64,000 bases of DNA, taken from NCBI RefSeq assembly GCF_023091745.1, contig NC_068928.1, positions 12,728,001-12,792,000 of the forward strand, read 5' to 3'. Origin of the DNA: Budorcas taxicolor. Lineage: Eukaryota; Chordata; Mammalia; Artiodactyla; Bovidae. This document shows positions 22,601-34,600 of this stretch, piece after piece. The translations under genes were made by a program, and so were the position numbers. The notes below the pieces were generated by a model that had not been told where the DNA came from, ran no database searches, and was given only the letters and a program-made list of their open reading frames with translations. Numbering within the stretch: the first letter of the stretch is position 1; every line of letters starts with the position of its first letter.

Positions 22601-25600
22601 GGGTGGGAGTGCCGCAGAGCTGAGGGGAGGGCTGAGGGGCGGGGCTGAGAGCAGCCCACGGCGCCCGAGGACAGAGTCCGTCCGGAAGTGAGGGAGCTGG
22701 CAGCCGGCCGTCACGGAGGTTCAGCAGCCACTGCTCTTTTGTGATCACTCTATTGGCGGAGGGCGAGAGGGCACACCGCCGCCCACGGGCCCGAGGCTTC
22801 CTGTCACGTCAACTACAGACCCCCAGTTCATCTGTCAGGTTCCTGTCTCTACCGCACACCAGGACCATGGCTCTGGGCTCCGCTGTGCTCCGGGTGCACA
22901 GCCCCGATCCCAAGAGGTGTTCGGTAAATGCTGGACACTCATGAGAGAGCACGTGGTGTCAATGCCGCCAGACCCACCTTGAACTTGGAAACCACGGTCA
23001 ACACAGGGGTCCGGTTCTGGCCGGAGGGCTCCTCCTGGGACTTTTCTTCGGGGTCGGCAGGAAACAGCACCTTGAGCAGGGGGTCCTGGGATTGCTGGAG
23101 GAGCCTGGTCAGCTCCGGGGGAACAGGGTCCTATGGGGAAAGGAAAGGGCAGCGGGTGAGGGTGGGGGTTTGGGGGGAGCTGCCAGCCCTGTTCACTGGG
23201 GCTCCAGGAGGAGGGCTGGCCCACGTCTGAGCCTGGAGGTCAGGAGACGCTGTGTGAGGCGGGTCGTTTCCGGGCAGGTCGTGCTGGAGTAGCAGAGACT
23301 TCAGAAAGGCGGGCCCGAGAGGTGACCCTAGACCCCGAGAGGATGTGCGGGCGGGCAGGGGACACCGTGGATGCTTCTGCACACGTGCGGCGATGCCTCC
23401 GCCTTTGGATTCACAGGTGACACCGGGCACGGCCCGGCCCTCACCTTGTTCTTCTCCACCAGGCCTCTGGTGCAGTACCGCACGGGCCCCGCGTAATGCA
23501 GCACAATGAAGCTGGGCTCCGGGCTCAGCCTGTCGCGGCCCAGGCGGGGGTGGCCAGTCAGGGCGCTCTCGATGCGCGTCTGGAGCTGGGCTGCGCTGCT
23601 TGGCCGATTAAGGCGGCACTCCTGTGTGGGGCGGGCAGTCAGCCGCAGGGCAGAGGGGCGCGGGAACCCACCCATGCGAGCACCATGGCACCCCTGCAAC
23701 GGCGGGCTCACAGGGCAGGCGAACCCACTAAGCAGACAGAGAGAAAGAGGCACAGGGTGGGCCTCGGGGTCCCAGGAAAAGCCCAAAGCCCCGCCCAGGG
23801 GGCTCCGCACACCGGCAACCCTCCCACCTCGTTTATGAGGGAGCAGATGCTGACGGGGCTCCCCTCGATGAGATCTAAGCAGGGCTGATTGTCCTGGTAG
23901 CTGACAAACGACCACTCCAGGCCCTCGACTGCGTACTCCTCCTGGGGGTGGAGGGCAGGGGTCTGAGCTCTGGTGGGTCACCCCCTGCTGGCCTCGGCAC
24001 TCACAGAGGGAACTGAAGGCGCCCAGCGGCACCCAGGCCGGGGCTGGGGGCCGGGGAGAGGGCGAGGACGCGGGCCGCCCACCGCGCACCTGCTGGGCCC
24101 GGAGGTAGTGAGCCACGAAGTGCTGCTGCAGCTTCTCGTTGGCGTAGTTGATGCAGAGCTGCTCCAGGCTGTTGTTGGGGAACGACTCAAACCCGTACAC
24201 GTCCAGCAGGCCTGGGGGGCCGGGGGAACCCGTGGGGGTTACTGTGGGGCTACAGGGGCCTGGGGTGAGGCCTCACCCTTGGCAGCCTGAGGATGGAACC
24301 GAGTGGGTACTCTACCCCACCCCAAGGAGGGAGGCGGTTCCCATCGCCACCTCCTGCCCCTCAGAACTCGACAGGAAGAGGCCGAAGGTGTGAGGGAACC
24401 AGGACCCAGGGACCCCGTGTCCCATCCAGTCTGGACGGCCTGGGTCGCGGACACTCATTGAGTGCTCGCCGTTCTGTGAGCCAACATTACTGATGCCTCT
24501 GAGCTTTGCTTCCTCCCCTACCTGACTGTCCCACCCAGGGTCCAAAGATGTTCTCAAATCCCCCCCGAGGCCCTTCGAGCCCGTTCGCTGCTCCTCACTC
24601 CTCTCCTGAGACTGGATCTGGGTCTCCAGGGGGTGAAGGAGCCCTCGTGACCCGGGCACCAACTGAGCCTGCCTGGAGAGCTAGGGATGGCCAGACACGG
24701 GCACCGGAGAAAGCGACATTGGCCCACACTGGTGGAGCAGGAGGGGATGGGTGCAGGAGTTGCCCAGAGGCCCCCAGGAGACCTGGGCTCTGCTCTCTGT
24801 CCAGGGTCCCCCGACCTACCTATGAAAGTGGTCCAGGAGTCGGGGGCGGCACAGATGCTGCTGTTGATCACCGAGACCAGCCAGTCAAACAGCCTGTTGG
24901 TATGTGTGGGGGGTTCGGGTGAGAGGGGTCCGGTTGAGCTGGAAGGGTGGCAGAACTGCCCTTCCCGCCTGGGTACCACCCTTGGATGGAGGGCCTGTCT
25001 TCTGAGCCTGAAAGGCCAAGGGCTAAACCCTCTCCGCTGGTTTCCCGCCCATCCTGTCCCAGCTCCCTACATCTGCAGGCTGGGGTCACGTGTGTTCCCA
25101 GGCACATGAAGGCCTGGCTGGGTCACAGCCAGAGTGAGCAGGGAACCAGCCACAGGCACATCACAGTAAGCTCCCTTTACCGCCTGCTCACAGGCTGAGA
25201 GTCTGTGCCAACTCGGCATCGAGCAAGCCTATGGTGCCACTTCTCCGACAGTGCTATTTTAAAGTTATTATACGTTGTTCTTTCAGACATAAAGCTATCG
25301 CACTTAACAGACTACCATCTAGTGTAAATACACCTTATCTATGTACTAAGAAACCAACAAATTTCTCGCTTTCCTGCGGTGGTCTGAAAGTGACCCTACC
25401 ATATCGCTGAGGTCTGCTGTGGAACACTGGGGCCAGACAGGGTGGGGGTGCGCCTCAGTCACTGGCCTGACACCCAGCTGCCGTCTTGACAAGAAGGGGT
25501 GGAGGGGCAGGCCTGGGTGGGATTATAAACGACTGAGTTCACTGGACTCCCCTGCAAACCTCGGCCAGTGGAGGCCAGAGCTCAAGGCCCCCCGACATCC

Positions 25601-28600
25601 CCCTACTCTGTTCTGTATGAGGGCACCCCGTCACCCCAGCTGGACAGTGACACCCTGCACTCTGCAACCATCACCCCTGAGACGATGGAATGGTTGCCGT
25701 CCAACGTGGTGACACGTATGACGTGATACAAGCGTTTTCTTCCTTACGGCTTCTTTAAGTAACTGCTCTGCAAATTTTTAAACGGTTTCTATTTTTGCAA
25801 TAAGGGCTTCAAATACCCATGTGAGGCAGTAGAAACAAGAGACCTAGTGATACAAGGACCTGTTTGCTATGTGTAGAATGAGCCAGTTAGAGGTTCACCG
25901 TGTCTGTGACCGGCACGCTTTATCTACCCATTTTGCAGTCATCTGACACAAAACCTTTAAAAATCTTTGCCCTGAAATTCTGACCTGAAATTTGCTTCAA
26001 GGGAGAACGGAGCCCCTTGCTAAACTGGGTTCAGTCTGGGCCCAGGGGCCCTGGGCCACTTTCCCTCAGAGGTTCTGACTCCCTCAGCGGTGCTGGTCAG
26101 GCTCTTAGCTCTTGAGCAGTTCATGAAAGCAACGGGACCTTCCCTCCAGCTGCCCAAGCACTCAGATGTGTGCACACGTACACACAGAGGTGTTCTGTCC
26201 CATAATTTCAGAGACTCCTGGGCCCCAGATACCCTCAGGGGCATCCTGAAGGGTCTGAGAGCCCAGGGTGAGAAATGCCCCCAAGCGCATGCCCGGAGGG
26301 TGGAGATGCCCACAGAACCAACAGGGAAAGGCCACGACCCCCACATTCCCCGTTCTGGGCTCCACTCCCTGCAGTGTAGCTCAAGGCTGTGGGCTAAACT
26401 CCCAGCTCTACCAGCAGCTATCAAAACCCCACTACAGAGAGCACGAGGGCAGGGACCCAGGAGCCTGTTGACCCACAGGTCTGCGCCTGGACCTGGGAGG
26501 ACCTCACGTCACCTCTGGGCCGGCCTTGCCAGCGGCCAGCCAGGAAGGCCTTCCTCGCCCATCGCCAAGGTGAAGGCAGGCTCCTGTCCCCGAACAACAC
26601 ACTGAATCTAGGCCAGGCTGTGGCCACTTCCCCAGGCAGAGCCCTCTGGAATTGAGCCAAGGGCTTTGCTCGAGGAAGCCCAGCAGCCACTCCCTGCTGT
26701 CCCCCCGGGGCTGGGGAACAGGGCAGGGAACCCGTCTGCTTCCGTCTGGTCCAACTCCAGACTGGGGCATCTGGGAGGAGGGCAGGGCCCGGAACACTCA
26801 CCGTGCATAGACCAGTTTGGCCAGACAGTCTCTGCGGGTATCGCACTCGGCCTGGGAGCAGGGCTTCCGGAACACCTGCCGGCCCCTGCCCGCCCGGATG
26901 GTTCGAATCCGCAGTGTTTCCAGCAGATGATCTTCCGGGAGCCCCAGCAGCAAGGCTGACGTCCCAACAGAGCCTGGGAGGCACAAACATCCTCTGTCCA
27001 AACAGCCCTCTGCACAAGGCCCCGTGAAGTCAGCATGGTAGAGCCGTGACCCCCTCAGTGGGGCAGAGCAAACTCAGGAACGGGGAGGGAAGAGACTCAG
27101 CAGGGGCAGGGGCAGGACTTGAACCCAGGACTGCTGTGTCCCAGTCCACATGGCCAGGAGTGGGATAAAGCACTACATAACCCACGCCCCCGCACCCGCC
27201 CCAGCTCTCATTTTCTCATCTGTAAGGAACCTGTCTGCCTCAGCAGAGATGGGATGAGGAGGAACCCCTCCAGGGCAGGGCCCTACAGCGACAGCTTCAG
27301 GGGCACAGATCCCAAACTGCACCCTCTGGCCTCCTTGCACCCGATCCCACCACACACTGGCCCTCCTCCGGTCGGGGCCTGCCTTGCTCCTGGGCAGTGT
27401 GACCAAGGGCCCCCGTCCTCGCCCTCACACTGAGCATCATCCACCAGTGGGCAGGGCTGGGCTTCGTTTCCTGAGTCAGCAAACTGGGTGTTGCCAAGGT
27501 GCAGCAATCCAGCCAGGGCCTGAGGGGGCAGGAGAGGACACCCAGTGGGCACCTTCTCAAGGGCTGGAGCCCAGCCCAGGAAGGGTCTCTCTCCTGCCGA
27601 ACAGAATCACGATAGCGGAATAGCAACAGCTCTCATTTACTGCCCACTTACTCCCGGACTCGGCCAGGCAGGACTCTGCACAACTGATACGCATCGTCTC
27701 GTGTAACCAGTGAGGCACGTGCTATGCTGATGCCCACGGCAGAGACGACGCAAGCAGAGGTTAAAGCCCACACTTGGTAAAGGAGAAGGAGCCCAGGGTG
27801 GAGCCCAGGCAGTCCGACTTCCGATCCCTTCCGGGGAAGCCAGAGGGAGCGCCACGCCACCCAGTCTGACCCTCTGTCTCCCGCTCCAGGAGCAGGCTGT
27901 CTCCTGTGCTCCAGGACACTTCTGGGTGGCTGCTGGGGGCTTGGCTCTGGTGCCCTTTGGCCCTTTCCCAACACTGTTGGGCTCCGATAGCCCAGCCCAG
28001 GGAAGGAGCTGTGAGCTTGGTCTCTGTACAGTGGGTGCTCCCTTGCTTTTGCACTCAGCGATCCACTCGGGGGAGCCCCTGGGGGCTGAAGGAAGAGGAC
28101 CCCCAGGTCCAGCAATTTGGAAACCCTTGGACCAGGCACCAGTAGAGCAGGGCCTCTCCCCCCATCCCTGTCTGGTCCCAGAAAGGGTGGCTCCATATGC
28201 TACCGGCTTCCAAGCCACAAGCACCTCAGGAGGAGACCGCCGTGCTGATGGGCATTGTGGATGGGCCAGGGCTCACGCTGGCCTCAAGCTCGCACTCCTG
28301 GCCAGACTCCTGGGTGGTCCACTTGCCCTGGGCTTGTCCCCTGTGCCGTCCCTCTGGCCAAGCTGCCTGTACTGGCTGTGACCCCCCTCCCCTGCCTAAG
28401 CAGCCCCCACGTGGAGATGGAGGCCACACTTCACCCCACTGCTCTGCAGGGGTCACCACCTGCAGACGGAGGCTGCCACTGGGGGTGACTGGGCCCGGCT
28501 CGCCTGGGCCAGCACTGAGCCCCAGGAGGAAGGAGAAGCAGGTGGGAAGTTGGAACCGGCACGTCTCCAACAAACTATCTGTACCACCGAGTGCTGTCTG

Positions 28601-31600
28601 GCTTTGGGCAGGTCTCAACCGTGGAGTGGGAATAATCTCCACACCCATGGAACTGCTGGAAAAAACAAGTGAGCTAAGAGTGATGATTTAAAAGTTTTAA
28701 CACGCTAGACAAACATGTGGCAGACTGTTTGCTCTGCTCTGAGTTAACAGAGCAACAACTGATCCAGGCACTTTCCCTCTGACCTCCGGGATCACCGTGC
28801 TGGTCTCTTCTACGGCGCTCTGTGCTCTGCCCCTGTCCACCCTGACACCCTGTCTCCAGGCTCCGCTGCGCAGAGAGGTGGTCGCCTTCTCTTGGCGATC
28901 GTGCCGTCGGAGCCTAGAGTCCTAGATCCTCAGGGAAAGAGACTCCCGAGTTGAGAGAAGGGCCCTTCGAAGGGGGCTGCCCATCACCGCCGCCACACCT
29001 GAGTGGTGTGGCTTTTCCTCTGACCTGAAAGATGTTGTTCTGGGTGGGGGCATCGATGCCCAAATGAAGCATGGCCTCCCTGGTCACCTCGAAACAATCC
29101 TCTGTAAAGGAATCCGAGCCACAGCTCTGTGTCAGGACCTGAGGTCAGCGGGGGCGGCGGGCCCTGGGGGGATGTGTGGGTGCTGCTGGCCAGCCCAGGG
29201 AGCCGGGCAAGGCTCCCCCTACCTTCCAAGGTCCTCTCTGGGCGGGGCAGCCAGGAGAAGGTGGCTCCCTCGGGGAGGCACCACCGGACCCTCTCCTCCG
29301 CGTGGGCTCCTTTGTAGATCTGTGGGGGTGGAGGCGGGTGGCTGAGGTGGGGGTCCTGGGGACGCCCAGGCCTGCATGGGCTTGGGTGGGCGGGGGGGGG
29401 CAGCAGCCATACCACAAGACCCAGAGGCCCCTGAAGGGAGCCACGGGCGGGCGGGGGTGCGAAAGCAGCGGCAAACAGTTCTGGGAGTCTCCACTCGGAG
29501 CAAAAAAACCCCACTCACTGATAGGGCCTGCGGCATGAGGAGGAAACCCTAACCCCGTCTGGGGAGCCCCCGGTCCCGATCTGAGAGCAGGGAGACACTG
29601 TCCATGCCTCGGGGGACCCCCGGTCTGATGGAGGGGGCACGGTTTAGAGAAGGCCTTGTTCGGTTGGTGGAGGCAGCTGCCGTTCCAGGACAGCCCTCCG
29701 TCTGAAGGTGAGCGTTTCCCGTGTGGAGACAGGCCCAGCCTCAAGGACCCTCTGATGGGAAGAGAAGGCGAGCGCACCTCCAGGCCTGGGACTGCCCTGG
29801 GAGCTGAGGGCCAGGGTGAGGCGTGAGTGTGATGCGAGGTTTGTGGGAGTACCTGGGGTGGTAGTGCTGAAAGCCGGGCGAACAGGAGGCAGGAAGCAAG
29901 GCGGGCGGGGGGCCGGGTAGGTTGAGAGGCACAGACCCTTCTCCACGCTGCACCTGGGCAGCTGCGGGCCCCGCCTGGGACCCACCTGGTAGAAGATGTG
30001 GAAGTTCCTCTCGCTGGGGGCCTGGCAGGCCACTCGAGTTTTCTCCAGGAGGTAGGTCTGAACTGCAGCTCCCGTCATCTGCTGGGCCCTGGGCACAAGC
30101 AGGTTGGCCCGTTAGTAGCCTGTTCATTCCAGAGCCATTTATTGGGAACTTATTGTGTGCCAGGCTGCAGCCTCGCCCCAGTTCTTTCACTTAAGGAAAG
30201 GGGGTCATGAGGACTCGGAAGGACCACTCAGCAGGTCCTGGGGTGGGGACAGGGGTAGGGAGGGGATAGGCCGGGACAGTCCCCTCCAACCAGCTCAGGG
30301 ACAGGGCCCAGGCCTCGGTGCCTCACTTTGCCCCAGCCCAAGGCAGGAACAGCAGCCCCAGCCTCAGGCTCAGAGATGCGGCCGAGAGGTGACAGTTTTA
30401 ACCAGAAGTCTCCGCGAAGGGCAGAAGCCAGAAGGCACGTGTCAGGACAGGCACTGTCCCTGGGTCCCTCGGGCTGGGGCAGCTAGAGTTCCCCAGGTTC
30501 AAAGTGTACACGCAGGTTCACTCATCTCACATAAGAACCTGCCAGGAGCGGTGGGGTTTTGTCCGCGGCGGCCGCCCAGGCTGGGCACTGCCCCCGAGCC
30601 CACCCAGCCCCCAGCAGCCAGGGCGGCCACAGAGATTACCCGTTCAGCTGGAGCTGGATGAACTTCCCGAAGCGGCTGCTGTTGTTGTTCCTCAGCGTGC
30701 ACGCGTTCCCTACGGACCACAGCTTCTGTTCAGAGGCCCCACGGGCTAAGGTGGCCGCAGGTCTGCCGGGGCCACGTCGCTATCCTCAAGTCACCGACAG
30801 GCCCCTCTACTGGTTTCCGGGTCACAGGGGGCAGGGCTAGGGACTGGGCACTTGGGCTTTTAGCAAGTGTGATTCGGTTGGGTTAGAACTTCCTGGCAAA
30901 GTGGGAAGAGCCAATCTAGGCAGTCAGGGATTTTTGTTTGAAGGGAAAGGATGAAAAACAAGATGTCGGGACTTCCCTGGTGGTCCAAGGCTTAAAAATA
31001 CTCCTGCTAATGCAGGAGACCCAGGTTTTTGATCCCTGGTCCGGGAAGATTCCATGTGTCTCGGGGCATCTGAGCCCATGTGCCACAACTACCAAAGCCT
31101 GCTCGCCTAGAGCCGGTGCTCAAGAAGAGAAGTCACTGCAATGAGAAGCCTGTGCACTGCGACTGTGGAGTAGCCTCCACTTGCCACGAGAGAAGGCCCA
31201 TTTGCAGCAGCAGAGACCCAGCATGCCCCACCACCCCCTCAAAAAAAACAAGCGGTTACTACTGAGGCGGACAGTAAGGGGCAGCTGTGCATCCTCAGAC
31301 ATGTCCCCTTCTCTGAACCATCAGGGAGCTGTTCAGAAGGACGGGACATGGACTAGGCGAGCCTCTCCTGCACCTCTGCTCCCTCTGCCTGAGCAAGACG
31401 GAGAGGACGACAGAGTGATACTATCACTGCTGGAAGGAGGCTAAGGGCACCCAGGAGGCGTGGTTGCGGATCCAGGGCAGTGAATGATGAGTCACTCTCC
31501 ACCCCGCAGAGAGGGTCTCAAAGCACTGCTCCCCCGCCCGAAAGGTGGTAAATCCCAGAGGAGACGGGGCAGGGGAGCTGTGCGGAGGACACTGGGCTTA

Positions 31601-34600
31601 CCAAAAGCTTCCATGACGGGGTTGGAGTTCAAGATGCGCTGTTCGATCCTCTCGGCAACCTTGTGGCTTTCCCAGGACGTGGGTGAGGCGGCTACCACGG
31701 CGTAGAACTTCATCAGGCAGCGGGATGTCCACGTCTGTGGCAGAAATGGCCCTGTGGGGGCTGTGCCCACGTTCTGTGCACGTGTGAGCCTGCCAGGGGG
31801 ACTGGGGGCCCATGACCGCCCTCTTGTCCGCCATCCATGGTGCTCATCAAAGGGCTGAAAGCTGAATTCAACTGTGTCCCTCATCTATGTGATGGGGACA
31901 CTGACTTCTGCTTCTCCTAGCTCCTGAGGATACACTTAAGAATTGGGGGGTGGTGGTGAGGAACTTCTCTGGTGGCCCAGCGGTTAAGAATCTGCCTTCC
32001 AAGGCAGGGGATAAGGGTTTGATTCCTGGTTGAGGAACTGAGATCCCACGTGCCGTGGGGCAACTAAGCCCAAGAGCCGCTAGAGAAGCTGGTAAGTGGC
32101 AACTACTGAGCCCGCGCTCCGCAACAAGGGAAGCCCACGGGACACACCTAGAGAACGCCTGCAAGCTGCAACAGAGACTTGGCGCGGCCAAAGAGAAAAA
32201 AGCAAATGACAGGGCCTGGGGTAGAGGAGGACCACCCACACCGACCTGAGCAGGCTACTAAGCCACATGTTTTCACCAGCCCTACAGATGCAGGTGCAAT
32301 TATACACTACCTGCTTCCTAAATGATGAAACTCGGGCATCAGAAAAACCCAAATGTTATTGAAGATGACTTATTCAGTAAATGATAGGGCTCTGATTTAT
32401 ACTCAGGCAATCTAATTATAAAATTCCCACTGTTTTTCTCTCAGCTGAGGTCTATTCACATTTTGACTTCCATTTGTTCATCACGAGGACAGAGAACCGC
32501 AAGAGATTTCTATATACTGACTCTGGATCTCGTCACTGCTCTAGACCTAAGTTTTTAGTTGTAGCTTGGTTTTGGGGTTTTGTTTTTTTTTTTTGGTTGC
32601 TCTTTTGGTGTATGTTTTTTTAGATCTCGCTCTGAGGTGGGAGGTGTTCCCTCTCTACTGTTTTTTAGAAGAATCTGTATGGAACTGGTAACACTGATTT
32701 CTGAAATGCTTGGTTGTAGCTGTCCTTCAGTGGCTCAGTTGTGTCCGACTCTTCCTGACTCCAGGGACTGCAGCACGCCAGGCTTCCCTGTCTCCTAGAC
32801 TTTGCTCAAACTCACGTCCATTGAGTCCGTGATGCCATCCAACCATCTCATCCTGTCGTCCCCTTCTCCTCCCGCCCTCAATCTTTCCCAGCATCAGGTT
32901 CTTAAACACTTGGAAGAATCCACAAAGTGAAGCTGCCTGAGTCTGGGGCTTTCTATGATTTAAATTTGCCTCAGAAATTTAGATATTGAGGTTATATATT
33001 TCTTCTTGTGTGAGCTGCAGCTGTTTGCATATTTCAAAATACTCTTTCGCTAAATTGGAGAATTTATTGAAATAAAGTTAATGAGAAATCTCATCTGTGG
33101 GATCTTTAGTTATGCCTATTCTTTCATTTCTGACATTTGTAATTTGTCCTTTTTTCTCTTTAAGTCTGGTTAGAGGGGGACCTCCCCAGCGGTCGAGTCG
33201 TGGTTCAGGTTTGATCCCTGGTCGGGGAACTAAGATCCTACGCTAATGGACAGTAAAAAAGTCTGACTAGAGGGTTATTGATTTTACTGATCTTTAAAAA
33301 AGACAGCCATTGATTTCATTTACTTTATTATTTTTTTTCTGTTTCCACTTTAGTGTTTTGTTAAAAATACATTTATTTATTTAAGAACTATGGACACCAC
33401 TTTGCTGACAAAGGTCCGTATAGTCAAAGCAATGGTTTTTCCAGTACTCGTGTACAGATGTGAGTATTGGACCATAAAGAAGGCTGAAAGCCAAAGAACT
33501 GATGCTTTCAAACTGTGGTGTTGGAGAATACCCTTGAGAGTCCCTTGGACTGCAAGGAGATCAAACCAGTCAATCCTAAAGGAAATCAACCCTGAAGATT
33601 CACTGGAAGGACTGATGCTGAAGCTGAAACTCCCTTACTTTGGCCACCTGATGTGAAGAGCTGACTCATTCGAAAAGACCCTGACGTTGGGAAAGATTGA
33701 GGGCAGGAGGAGAAGGGGATGACAGAGGATGAGATGGTTGGATGGCACCACCGACTCAATGGACATAAGTTTGAGCAAGCCCCAGAAGATAGCGAAGGAC
33801 CAGGACACCTGGTATGTTGCGGTCCGTGGGGTCGCAGAGAGCTGGACACGACTCAGCGATTCAGCAGCGACAACTCCTTCATTCCTGGCTGTGCTGGACC
33901 CTGGTGGCCGTGTGGGCTTCTCTCTAGGTGTGGCCAGTGGGGCTTCTCTCCAGTTGTGCTGCGCAGGCCTCTCGTGCTCTCCAACACAAGCTACAACAAA
34001 TCTCCCTCCAGGTACCGCTTTTTCTTTTTTTAAAGCACAGATTTTGATATGTTGTGCTTTCCTTTTCATTCAGTTCAAAGTGTTTTCTAACATGCATTGT
34101 GATTACTTCTTTGACCCAAAGGATATTTACAACACAGTTTATATTTTAATCTTTTCAAATTGAGATATGTTTTATGGCTCAGAAGAGAGTCCATATCAAT
34201 TCTACGTGTACTTGAATGTACAAATATCAAACTATTAATTTTGACTTTATTTCTCCTTTCAATTGCATTTAAGAGCAAGGATCTGTGGTTGCCACCTTTT
34301 GGTAATTTTCTTAGGATATTATTAATACTTCTGACCCACATTCTCTCTTCACCTGGGACACCAATTACAAGTATGGTAAACCATTTGATATTGCACCAAA
34401 GCTCCTGAACACACTTTTTCTCTTTCTCAATTTCCTCTTTGCTTTTTGATTTTTATTGACCCACTCTCAAGTTCACTGATGTATTCTTCTGCATGTCTAA
34501 TCTGCTGATAAGCATAAAGGAGTTGTTCATGTTTTTAATTTTTATCATGTCCATTTAACTGTAGTTTCCATCTCTCAGGAAAGAGACTGGGTGAAATCTT

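Noticed and set aside
23328..24200. 290-codon minus-strand ORF treated as one gene
   Set aside because: It is a read-through of MYO19 exons 13 and 15 plus the introns between them; only the exon parts match myosin.
33390..33656. Separate host gene with a reverse-transcriptase tail
   Set aside because: It is the truncated end of BovB ORF2 followed directly by the BovB 3' tail, so it is mobile-element debris.
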